This document shows positions 48,332 to 59,005 of a stretch of DNA of 64,000 bases, piece by piece. Both the position numbers and the translations under genes were made by a program. The DNA lies in NCBI GenBank assembly GCA_002105175.1, contig MCGE01000004.1, positions 1,612,001 to 1,676,000 of the forward strand, given 5' to 3'. The notes beneath the pieces are model-generated. The model saw only the letters and a list, made by a program, of their open reading frames with translations. It searched no databases and was not told the origin of the DNA. Each line of letters begins with the position of its first letter. Position 1 is the stretch's first letter. Source of the stretch: Absidia repens (taxonomy: Eukaryota > Mucoromycota > Mucoromycetes > Mucorales > Cunninghamellaceae).

Positions 48332-49604
48332 TTATTACGACGGCTACACGCACAGCATAATCTATATTCAATAATATGACTAGTTGGGCAGAAATGTAGC
48401 TATCTTTGATAGAAAGTGATATAGTTCTATTGTTTAGTTCCTGGCGCAGAAGAGGAAAGTAGTCATAATGGGTGAATTAGAGTGCAAGTACTTAGTAGGA
48501 CACTCGCAAAAAAGCTACAATAACGTTATTGTTTATTATACAATAAGTCAGAGAGGGGCTAAGAAAGGTCATATTTTATTGAGGCATATTGTTAGATACT
48601 GAAACTTAAGACGAGGACGCCACAGCAACAAGGGATAGAAAGATCTAGTGGATGATATGATGGAGACTAATGTGTGATTTGAAGAATGGTCAACACTAAT
48701 GTAAGGAAAGACTGTATAAATTTGTCTAATATAATGTGTCAGGCATGAGAAATACTAAAGGGACATTTGTTATTGAAGCACGACATCGGTCAACACTAAT
48801 CAAACGAGATTGACTGTTGGTAAAAAAAGGAATCTATTACGCAAATGCACAAACATGAGACTTCTGGGATATATTTCAGTGAAGAAGTGAAGAGTCATAT
48901 TTTATTCAGATATAGAGACAAGCTAACACTAAACTTAGCTAAAGAAGGCTACAAAATGCCAACTAACGTTGCCAACAGATCTGAAATGAAAGGGTTTCCC
49001 CATGCATCTTGTAATCCCTGATCAGGAAACCTTTCTAAACTAGTCCTGATGTTAATCTAAGATCACCATAGTCTCAAAGAAGTCACATTGGTGAAGAAAA
49101 AAGAAAAAGAGAAGGGGAAAAAAATGGGAGTAAAAATAAACGTTCACGTGGGCGGGATTTGAATTATTTTTGCGCCTATATGCTGAACTGCAGTTCTGAC
49201 CATTACCATGATTTTTTCATTTCAATGAAATAACAAAAAACAAAAGAAGGTCCAGCTGAACTCTTACTTGCTTGATATAGCATGGCGACACACCTCAGAA
49301 TAATAATATTGTCTACAATAACGATATCAACTGGAAAACGGACAGCGACTATAATTTTCTGTGGTGTAGGCATAAATTTGGGTGGACCCTTTGTTCACGG
49401 AACTAATAAATCAGCCGGTAAAATTGCATGTTGCCCCTTTCATAGGATCTTCCTTGTCTGCAGTATCTTTGACGCCCAAAATGTACACAGTAACAAAGTA
49501 ATAAAAACACAGCCGTAAAAGACACAATCACGCAGACCATAACAATAAAAATAAAAGTAATAATAATATTCAGCTTTATTTGTATATAATAATGCTATTC
49601 AACT
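47775..49604. other. gene-poor region with long repeat R7
   Basis: Contains the RPN13 poly(A) region (AATAAA near 47842), a poly-A run at 48299-48329 and the long repeat copy R7. No coding region was supported. Confidence 0.5.
48120..49330 (-). repeat. dispersed repeat family, copy R7 (long copy)
   Basis: Minus-oriented copy of about 1.2 kb, colinear with R2: GGTATGGTCTAGATTGAT, GAGCCGG, GGCTACACGCACAG, TACAATAACG, ATAAGTCAGAGA, two or more CAACACTAAT half units, ATATTTTATTCAGATATAGA, the core at about 48978-49050, CACGTGGGCGGGATTTGAAT (49145-49164), then ACACACCTCAGAATAATAAT and ACAATAACGAT (about 49290-49325). A poly-A insertion near 48300 is specific to this copy. Confidence 0.75.
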
Positions 49605-51750
49605 TTATTCGTCAATAAATTCAATGTTCAATTCCTTTCCTAAACTACGCATCAATTTTTCATAACTAGCTACCACAATCACTGCACTCTCAGGTGTCTT
49701 TTCAGTTTCACTAGATCACAAATAAAATGAGACTATCAATCGGTGGTTCTTTTTTTTTCGCATAGATGACTACATATTTCTAGTCCCTCTCTTTTGGTTT
49801 TACCTTGTGTTTGGTTGTTGTGATGATTGTAGCATGGCCAACTTGATTGCTTTACGTCGTTCTTCAGAGAGTCGCAATTCCACCTCTTGAGCTTCGATTC
49901 GGTCACGTTGTCGATTACGTTTATTAATTTCTTCCCAAATGTGTTGTTGACTACCATCATTGCCGCCACGGTCCACCAAATCATCCAGTGATTGCAAACG
50001 TTGTGTCAAATGTACAATTTCATTCTCGTTGCCGTACCCTTTAGCATGTTCCAATTTAGCCAAAACTTTGGCACGTTCCATGGCTACACTGACATTCTGA
50101 CCTTGTACTTGTTTCTTGCGAGCGATCATATCCGTGACTTCTTCATGGTTCAGTACATAGCTCTTCGCCTTCTTTAGATCATCTATCTTTCGTTCCACTT
50201 GATCCATTGTTGGTGCACGAATTCGTTCGGTATCCAGTGTATTCAATAATCGAGAGTATTCACTCTGTGTAATGATGATAATAATAATGATAATAATAAT
50301 ACGATATTAGTATAGCTTTCGGATAATGGTATTTTCCTTTCTCTTTTTATACTTGCCTGAGAGATGGGTTGGTTTGATATAATATCCATGGGAAATACTT
50401 TTTCAGATTTACCGTGCTTGACCTTCAAACCGCGATTGCTAAACACACCGTCGGAAATCTTGTAAACCTTATGCCATGGCGAAACATCTATCATAAAATA
50501 CATATGTGAGAAGGAAGAACCAACTTATATACTACATATCATTTCTTTAAATGACTTACCAATGACCTGACATACTCTGTAAACAGGTACTTTTTTTACA
50601 GGATCAGGACCAATATATAATCGAACATAGCATCCTATAAAATGGGAGTAAAACCAATGAGTGACTCCCATACAAAACTAGTGAATAACGCCCTCTTTCC
50701 TTACCGATAGCAGTGTTTTCGAAGAATGGAGTATAAAGCCATTGTTCAATCATATTGCGAGTAAAGCTAATGGATTGTATTTCTTCCAAGTTGGGAGCAC
50801 GTTTCTTTGTCTATATTTATAAAACGTAAAAGTCAGGTCAATGGAGAAGAAGTACCACATTACGCGCCCCTCCCCCCCTCCCTCTGGTTGTTGTATTATG
50901 GTTTACCTTCGATTCCCGTTCTTCGTCCGATTCTTGCCATTCCTCGCTATGTTCATAATCACTATACTCTTCATATCTATGACGTTTTTTCTTGTCAGGG
51001 CTTGGTGAGTGTCGTCGGTGGCGTTTGGTTGATCGACTTGATTTTTTCTCTTCTCGTCTTCTTGTCAATTCCGTCAGAGCTCTTGATGTGCCAGAGCCTT
51101 TCGCCCGAGTTGAACCTAATAGAAAGGGGATAATCAGGTTAATCATTGATCATAAAAAACAATACGGCCATGGCTCTTGTTCCATCCAAAGTCTCTCTCC
51201 CTTCTTATATATTGTTTGATGATTGCTTACGTCGTGTACTATCATCCCGACGTCCATCCTTGAGCAATTTCCGTACTTCCAATCGTTCCAAGTTGCGTTG
51301 TCGTTCTTCTGATCTTTCACTGAGAATACGTTCACGTTCTACTTCAGGAAGTGCCAAAAGTCTATCAAATACCCATACAATAAATAATCAGTAAACGGGT
51401 AAAAGCTAGTTTGTGATTGCTTGCTTCTTCAAGGAAACTTACCTTTTACGATCTTCTTCATCTTTGTACAAATCCGGTCCATATTCATCCACTTCATCTT
51501 CAGAGCCAATATCAACATCATCATCGTCAGAATAGACACCATCTTCATCAGAATCGGAAGCGCTGGAAAACCATAGAGTAAAATAAATAGCAAGAATCGA
51601 AGAATGTAAAAAATTAGCAAGGAGCTTTTGTTTTTGTTTTTGTTTGTTTTCTTTGACTTACTATCTTCGAGATTTTCTTGATGATTTACCAGCTGACTTT
51701 GAGGTATCCTTATCAGCAAGTTGTAAAATATAATCGTCAATGTTATCCAT
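49605..51750 (-). CDS. RTF1: Paf1 complex subunit Rtf1 (Plus3 domain)
   Basis: Predicted 475 aa. Minus-strand exons 51750-51662, 51562-51443, 51361-51231, 51115-50907, 50810-50705, 50634-50560, 50487-50357, 50264-49804 and 49710-49605; all keep frame. One intron starts with GC instead of GT (after 50357). The N-terminus is acidic (SASDSDEDGVYSDDDD), followed by a basic, coiled region (LPEVERERILSERSEERQR). The Plus3 domain (about residues 205-330) has SFTRNMIEQWLYTPFFENT, GCYVRLYIGPDPVKKVPVY and WHKVYKISDGVFSNRGLKV. A helical Arg/Lys/Glu-rich C-terminus ends in SYEKLMRSLGKELNIEFIDE. Rtf1 links RNA polymerase II elongation with histone H2B ubiquitylation and binds Spt5 via Plus3. Confidence 0.93.
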
Positions 51751-52095
51751 TTTTTGCAAAAACCCGCAATAAAAAAAAATAAATAAATTCGGTGCAAAGA
51801 AAGAAAAAGAAAAAAATATCATTTTGAATTCCCGATCAAAACCATGCTGACTTGCTGACTGACCAAGCACCAACAAAGACAAATTGGACTGATGAAGATC
51901 AACTTCTTTTTTTATTGCTCATTTCTATAGGGAGAATCATATAAAGAAGTCCATCCCCAACCATAATAACTATCTTTGATGCTGCTGTTGAATATGAAGA
52001 AGAAGAAAAAATAACGACTAAAGACTAAGGCTAAAAAATTAAAAATAATAAGGTACTAATGTATGCTAATATAATGTGTTAATGGTTTTTTCTGT
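51751..52095. other. spacer between membrane protein gene and RTF1
   Basis: About 345 bases between two minus-strand genes. It contains the RTF1 leader (CT-rich on the minus strand near 51760-51820) and the 3' region of the upstream membrane protein gene. Confidence 0.4.
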
Positions 52096-54196
52096 CTAAC
52101 CATAAACATGAGCATCTTTTTCATTCACCAAATGAGAGCATGATTTTGTTGATTCAGGATAAGCGTGTACCAATTCAGCGTCATGATCATCTAATACTAG
52201 AGGATTGCTTCGATTGCTGTATTGCATGGCTATGGCTGTAGAAAGCGTGGGCGCTGCATCCATAGAGGTATAATTTCGAGTAGGATCATCCGTATGCGCT
52301 GCATTTTCCAAATCACGTATTTTGGAGCTGTATAAAACAGAATCATCAAAGGTATGGGTTTCGAAGGTGCTATCAATGTATGTCCCTGTGGCTGTGGCTG
52401 TCATGCTGTTGCCTTGATTCGTCGAGGTGCCGTGCTTGTTAGCGTATTTGCTGCCAGTACCACCACTATTATTCTTCCTGCTAGAGTCCAACTCCATACC
52501 GTGACTACGCAATGCTCCCGATGAATCCGATGTGAATAACAAGGAGAGTTTCATCTTGGGGCTGAAGTTGATTTCCAATAAATATATATATATATATAGA
52601 AACAGTGAGATAAATCGAAGGAAGAGGCAAAAAGAAGGGTCAGTTATTCGAGTATGATATTTCTCCCTGTTTTATCAATAAACTTACTTCAATATCACAG
52701 CAAAAGCAATAAATATGGACGCAACAATGCCCAGACCATTCCAAGCGACACAAAACAAAAGACTAACAGGTGCATGGGTGATGATTTTGACACGGATAGT
52801 TCCATAAGTAATAGACACACCAGCATAAAGATAAAGACAAATAGCCGAAGTAAACGCAATGATCTTGACCTACTCCATTTCAGCACAAAAATACAAAAAA
52901 AAAGAGAGAAAAAGGAGGAGGAAGGGGTCGGAAAAGGGAAGTGAATTAATAAGGAGTAAATGAAAAAATCACCTCTTAAGTTACCATTGCATTCGAATTG
53001 AAATTCCGCTTACCTTTGAGGCACCAAGCTTGACCTTAGAGATATCGATATTAGTTCTACTTTCTTCTTTTCTAGTTATATGTGTGTTCAAGATACGGAT
53101 AAGTCGCCAACCGGCAAACAAAGTAAGAGAGGATAATGCAAGACAATGAGCGGTCCATACTGTATAAAGAGCCTGTGCAAACCCATTTGCCTGTTCAGTA
53201 TAACCCAAATGCGCACTGATGCCAGCACCAAGGGAGCAAATGGTATTGGTAAGATAGGGTCCAACAATAATTGATGTACATAAAATATCGGCAAACAGGG
53301 GAGAGTAAATCCACTGATCAAAGATTGCGCGATCACTCTACCATCAATCAGATGGAAGTAAAGTAAAACATGTTAGCCGATCCATCTTTGAAGGGGGTAG
53401 CCGAACTTATTGTATGTTGGTATTGAGGAGATAACTTACTTCACGAAGTGCATGGATGATACCGAATAAGTAAACACCCTAAATTTCCCCACATTATTTC
53501 AAAAAAAAAAAAAAAATGTTGGGTAAAGTGAAATAATAAATGATACCATTATGACAGTTTAATTTAAACTTACGAGACAAGTAAAACCCATTTCATAGCT
53601 GAATTCAAAGAGAACTATAAAATCGAAAAGCTAATTAGTGTAACCATTACATTTTTGTTGTTTTCAATCTCATGAGATGATTACATTGACGAAATATGAT
53701 GTTCTGTGCGGTGTCTGTCACTAACACGATAGTGTGGATCAATCGAACTAAATAAAATGATTAGAATTTTTGTGTTTTCCCCTATTATTTATATTTATTT
53801 GTATTTTCCCAACTTACGAATATTAAATAGTACCATAAAAAACAAGATAGCTTCCATAGCTCTGGGACGTACAAAGTTATTCCGATATTCAAAGACGACT
53901 TGTTTGAGATTTATTAGTCGATGATAGAGTAGTCCTAGTCCTAATGTTATTGATGCCGTAAAAATTTTGGATATACAGTTAATTATCCCATTGTATATAT
54001 TATCTTGATCGTTTTATACAGTATCATAGTTACCAACTAGTACAATACATGATGTTATAGCTATAATGACAATGTTGATGTATCGAAAAATATCTTCGTC
54101 ATAACAACCAGTGATAGTCAGTCGCCAATCACAATAGCATAATCCGTCGACACACGGTCGCCCGTACGTCGATTCATTTGTTGGAATATTATTCAT
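52096..54196 (-). CDS. multi-pass (7-8 TM) membrane protein of unknown function
   Basis: Predicted 466 aa. Minus-strand exons 54196-54034, 53940-53818, 53747-53685, 53614-53574, 53478-53440, 53337-53014, 52869-52688 and 52561-52096; all keep frame. The N-terminus is short, with a Cys cluster (CVDGLCYCDWRLTITGCYDE) likely outside. Hydrophobic segments follow: INIVIIAITSCIVLVG, AMEAILFFMVLFNI, TIVLVTDTAQNIIF, MGFTCLGVYLFGIIHAL, FADILCTSIIVGPYLTNTIC, LALSSLTLFAGWRLI, IIAFTSAICLYLYAGVSITY and SLLFCVAWNGLGIVASIFIA. A 145-aa hydrophilic Ser/Thr/Asp-rich tail follows, probably cytosolic. The layout (Cys-rich outer N-end, about seven helices, long tail) is receptor-like, but I recognise no family. 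The upstream motif AACGCCGCTAAT is shared with two other genes. Confidence 0.72.
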
Positions 54197-54625
54197 TAAA
54201 ATAACAGCAAAAGAAAAAAAGAGTAAAAAAAAAGTGAGAGAGCGAAAGAGAAAAAAAAAAAGAAATAAAGGGACAAAGGTAGCATGTTTAAGCTTTCAAT
54301 GGGAAGGTCGCACAACCTCAGTAATTCGTTCCCCGCCTCTTTGCCTCGATTTACCGCCATTTTTTATTTTTGGGTGAGTGTCTGTTACACACCTTGCCAT
54401 AATCCCATTGAATCCACGAGTCAAACTTGAACGCCGCTAATGAAATGAAAACATATGTGTTAGTTGCCATTGATTCATTACAGCACCTTTCCGTTTTGAA
54501 TTCCCCTTAGCCTAACTCAGATCAATCCGACCGATCATTCCAATCAGTTAATCACCAAAATTTGTTAAACCATTAAATACTAATAATCATCAATTTCAAC
54601 TGATCGTTTTAAATACAGTATCATA

Positions 54626-54671
<46 letters not shown>

Positions 54672-54799
54672 TATGAAAAAGAATGAGGGGTAATAATACA
54701 AAAATAATGTATATAAAAAATAACTAAATACAAACATTAATACCAATATACTAATACTACATCTATGCTACCAAACTAATTAAAAACCACCCCAATTAC
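54197..54799. other. spacer with shared promoter motif and long poly-T
   Basis: Contains the CT-rich leader of the membrane protein gene, the motif TTGAACGCCGCTAATGA (about 54428-54444) and a 41-base poly-T (54630-54670), beyond which lies the NDUFA12 3' end. Confidence 0.5.
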
Positions 54800-55173
54800 C
54801 TATATTTGAGGTCTGGCCTTGACAATAGGTTCCCACGCATTAACTTTGGGTGTTGTGCTGTTATAAGTCTTGAAAGCCTTGGGAGTCCCCGAAAAGTTCG
54901 GAGTAGGTTCGCCCCACCACTTTTTTGGTACGCAGTCTTGTTCTGTAGGAGGTTCTTGGACAAATTTCCCTAACCAGCCATGCCTATTTCAGATTTATCA
55001 CAAATATACAACAAATGTCAGTTTACTATCATAGAATAAAATACAAGAGATTTTCTCACTTTACCATTCAGGAACAACATCACCACTGTCAGGTTGGTTG
55101 AAACTAGCATACTCCACCCATCGTTCACATCCTATATATCATCCAGTACACACACACACACATACACACACAC

Positions 55174-55256
<83 letters not shown>

Positions 55257-55486
55257 GCGAGAGTTTACAATCTTAGTATTCGATCAGTCATCACGTAATT
55301 GTACATTCACAATTGTTTTCTTTTGTATACCAGAAACTTCGTCTTCATTTTCAAAGTATTTGTTGCCGTTCATATCTACGCCAAAAGTCGTCCCCACTTG
55401 GTATCTCCAATGGTATCCATTTGACGCCAATAGCTGGCAGGGCCGACTTTAGCAAAGTTTTTCAACGTACGTCCGAGTGTCGACAT
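54800..55486 (-). CDS. NDUFA12: NADH:ubiquinone oxidoreductase subunit NDUFA12 (B17.2), one-base frame break
   Basis: About 135 aa if one base is allowed for. Minus-strand exons 55486-55331, 55131-55065 and 54983-54800. The start MSTLGRTLKNFAKVGPASYW and QMDTIGDTK agree with fungal 13.4-kDa complex I subunits. In the same exon the frame then shifts: the expected KVGT..G.D..GNKY..N block (TTFGVDMNGNKYFENEDEV) continues in another frame, while the first frame ends at TAG. Exon 1 is 156 nt but the phase of intron 1 needs 157, so one base appears missing near 55395-55400. The rest is normal: ERWVEYASFN, DVVPEWHGWLGKFVQEPPTE and TPKVNAWEPIVKARPQI. It is an accessory complex I subunit of the matrix arm. 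Intron 1 carries a (CA)n tract. Confidence 0.85.
55138..55254. repeat. (CA)n / (TG)n microsatellite inside NDUFA12 intron 1
   Basis: About 50 CA dinucleotides with a few TA interruptions, lying wholly inside the first intron of the NDUFA12 gene. On the sense strand it reads (TG)n just before the acceptor. Confidence 0.95.
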
Positions 55487-57072
55487 AATATGTATTTAAT
55501 CGCAATAGCCTAAATACGTCAAAAAAAAAAAGGAACAATGAATGCATGAGTTAGTATGTTGTATGCTGTTAGTTCGTTTTTCTATCAAAACACGAGCAAG
55601 TTCGAAAGACAAGCAATAAGGTCAACAGTATATCTATCGAACCCCATAAAGCGTTTATCCTGGTTCTTTTTTTTTTTGGTTTTTCTTACAATTGTAGTTT
55701 TTGTATGCAGAAGAGAAAGAAAACAAAATTGGGAAGCCCAATTGCAGGAAGTCACTATTTTTTAACTGCTGGCAGGGATTTTCAGGGCAGGTGGTCAACA
55801 GGAGTTTTTTTTTTAAAAAAAAAAAAATTGATTATTTTTAAATACCGCTCAGAAAATTCCATAAAACACTCAATACATATTCACTTAACCATCCATCCAT
55901 CTTTTTATTCAGATACATATGTTCTTGGAAGATAAGAGTAATCATAAATGTATACCCTTTTCTATGTGACTACTATTATCAAACTTTTTTTTCTATCATT
56001 ATTTTTCATTTTTCATTTTTTATTTTATAAAAGACCACAAGGGTCGCAAAAAATTGCTAGACACCACGAGGGTGAATAGACGGGTATTGGTTATAGTTTT
56101 CAACCAGCAATAAACCAGCATCAGTCGAGACCTCACTTGCATGGTTATGCCCGAGCACAAGAATGAAGAAAAAATAATTTCCACCATTTTAGTCCTTTAT
56201 TTATAGTTTTTGAGAAAAAATTTATTGCGGAATTTGAAGCCACTTGTAAGGAGTGGTCACAGTCAAAGTTGAAAAACCGCAGTTCTTGTATCACCTGCTT
56301 TACTGATGAACCAGAATATTGTGAACATGACTTTCATTCACGCTCACTAGCACTTACAGCTTACTGGGCTATTAAAATTCTATTAATTACATATTGAAAA
56401 GACAGAGAAAAAAAAACAAAAAAAAAAAACAAAAAAAACTTTAAAGCATTGCTCATAATAACAACTGCGACACCACTACCACTCTGCCCACTATAAATAA
56501 TTGACGAATCACAATCGACCGCTAAAAATAATTTCCGTGAAGATCGCTTAGGTTCCGTACCTCCTTGCCATAATAGCATATTCATGAGCAATTGGCTATT
56601 TGCAAATCCAAAGACGATTATATATTATTTCAACGGCCACAATAGCTCCTTTGTTATCAAGACACAACTAATTTTATTCTTGTTACGAACTGCACCACCC
56701 ATATCCTTATTTTGTATGCTCAAAATATTCCACGCCCTTACTCCATACCTTATTTGCCGCATTACATTCACCCAATCCCTTGTAGTGTACCAAATCAAAA
56801 ATATACATCCAGCCCATCACACTGACGCATGCAGCTTAGCAAATTGGATTTCCCTTCTGCATTCAAGACATTAGCTCCTATCATATTCTACCCACAGTAG
56901 TACCATCTTTTGTGTCTTCATTTCTGAATATCCTTTTATACAATAAAATAATCTTCATTCAAAAAATATTTATCAATGTGCTTTTTTTATTTTTTTCATA
57001 AACATGTCAAATAACATACTATACTAATTCCTTAATATCGTATACTAAAAACTAAGCTATTTCTAACGATAA
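55487..57072. other. intergenic region, possible decayed element
   Basis: About 1.6 kb without a supportable gene. Short A/T runs occur (near 55805-55825 and 56405-56440). A minus-strand frame at about 56430-56591 reads LWQGGTEPKRSSRKLFLAVD and later SGQSGSGVAVV, faintly resembling an RNase H-like or transposon fragment; the evidence is weak. Confidence 0.35.
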
Positions 57073-59005
57073 CTATGGTCGATCCCAAGCAGTAAAATCA
57101 ATCGAGTATACGTCCAATTTGGTTACAGTGACATCGCTAGGTAAACGAAGAGACATGCCAATGGAATCATCGTGAGTGGGGTAGATTCGAGTCGACACCG
57201 CCATTCTTTCATTTGCAAACACTTCCACCAAAGAATTGTCGACGAAAATACGCAAATTGAGAGGTTCGAGCGTGGCCTTTTTGTCGTCTTTGTCGTCTTG
57301 AATTCGGAAGAGAGGGACGGGATGGGATTCAGATCCAGTACGATAGACGTCCGACTGCTGGGTTGAGATGGTTCGGTTGATATGGATATTGCTGTTGGAT
57401 GGAATATAGCTGATGACCGTCTCTTCGTGTTCAGATTGGCGTACCACAATGCTAAAGATAGATTCCGATGAGGTATGGAAAGTAGCGTCGATTTCCACGT
57501 ACTTCGAGTTGACTGGAATGCTGTAGTTTGATAAATCCTTGCTTTCAGCGTCGCTTTGATCCAGAGTCCATTTCTTGTTGTCACCACGCATAAATGCCAC
57601 CTCTTCTACTGGTCGAGTACCTAACGTACGGACGGTGTTCGTCTTTTCATCATACACCCAACTTGAGTAGCCTTGTTGCAATAGAGGATCCTGAGGAGAC
57701 ACATTGTCGATTTTCTGGATGAACGTTTCACGGACAAGACCCATTACACCATTCCATCGACCAGGATTTTTTTCCGGAGCAAGTAAATCATCTTGGACCC
57801 AACCCACCACCAAAGCACGATCGTTGCCATCCTTGGTATCTTCAAACATCAGTTGAGCATACAGAAGACCCCAGTCAAACACACCGCTCATGGTTTCTTC
57901 AATACGAGGAGTAGGTGCAGCCACTTCGTCTTCGTCCGGTTCTGATAGCGACAAACGTTGTCCAGCAGTCCACACGCCCCAGTGATCAAAGTTCTTCTTT
58001 TGTCGTCCTCCTTGAGTGCCCCAGGTGGCGAAATGCCAATCATCACCGCCAAGAGGATCCTTCAGTGGATAGTAGCTTGCGACCTCCCAGTTCGACCCAT
58101 CATTCCCGTAGTAAACTTCATTGGCCACGTGTTGTGCAGGATGAGAGAGCAATGGACCCCTGAACTCCCAGTCAACCCAATTGGTGGAATGATACAGCCA
58201 AAGTCTACCACCTTTTTCATCAATACCGGAAGAGACAGACATGTAGATGGAGTCTGAAGCATCGCCGCCCAGTTTAAGAAGTTGATCGAAAGCAGGAGAC
58301 CGGAAGAGATAAGGATCGCGGAATCCATTCACCGTTAGATTCCGAGGAGGTTCAGCAATCACAGTTTTGATGCGCGTCCAAGTATCACCATTATCTTTTG
58401 TAACAGCCAGCACTTGTTTTTCTTGTCCCTGGATATATGGATCACCAGAAGCAGATACAGCCGTGTAGACCAATGTGGGTAAATCTTGGTATCCTTTTTC
58501 AAACAGCACTGTTCCATCAAAAACGCCTTGTTGATCATCAGGTCCATCTGGATAGAGTGCAAAAGGTTTGTCTTGCCATTTGAGTAGATCGGTGCTGATA
58601 GCATGTCCCCACGTCATATTTCCCCCTGGTGGTTTTGAAGGACATGATATTGACAATTGATAAAAAAGTAAAAATGAAATAAAATTAAAAGATAAGAAAA
58701 ATTGAATATGACAACAGCGGTATTTTAAATAACTTACAAATTGGCTTGTACGGATTATGTTGATAATACAAATGATAATATTGCCCATCAAAGTAAGGGG
58801 CAGAGGGATCATTCATCCAATTCACCGGAGCAATAAAGTGATACCGAGTACGGTACCTCATGAAGTCGGAGTCGTTAGTTCCATATCCAGTTTCAATCTT
58901 GCCAAAGGACTCGTTCATGGATTTAAAAGGATCAGCCATTGTGGTGCCAGCCACCAAGGCTAGAGCATACCCTAAGACAGTTGTTTTGATTATGTCAAAT
59001 GGCAT
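57073..59005 (-). CDS. secreted GH32 beta-fructofuranosidase (invertase/inulinase type)
   Basis: Predicted 606 aa. Minus-strand exons 59005-58738 and 58625-57073; the junction creates PYKPIWGNMTWGHAIS, as expected for the family. Signal peptide at residues 1 to about 24 (MPFDIIKTTVLGYALALVAG). The catalytic nucleophile motif is WMNDPSAP (Asp66), a variant of WMNDPNG; the transition-state stabiliser is in GFRDPYLFR; the acid/base Glu is in SNWEVASYYPL, where the usual E-C-P is E-V-A. A C-terminal beta-sandwich domain follows (LRIFVDNSLVEVFANERMAV is typical). The enzyme would release fructose from sucrose or fructans outside the cell. Substrate preference cannot be told. GH32 genes are, to my knowledge, uncommon in Mucorales, so transfer is possible. 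Confidence 0.92.
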
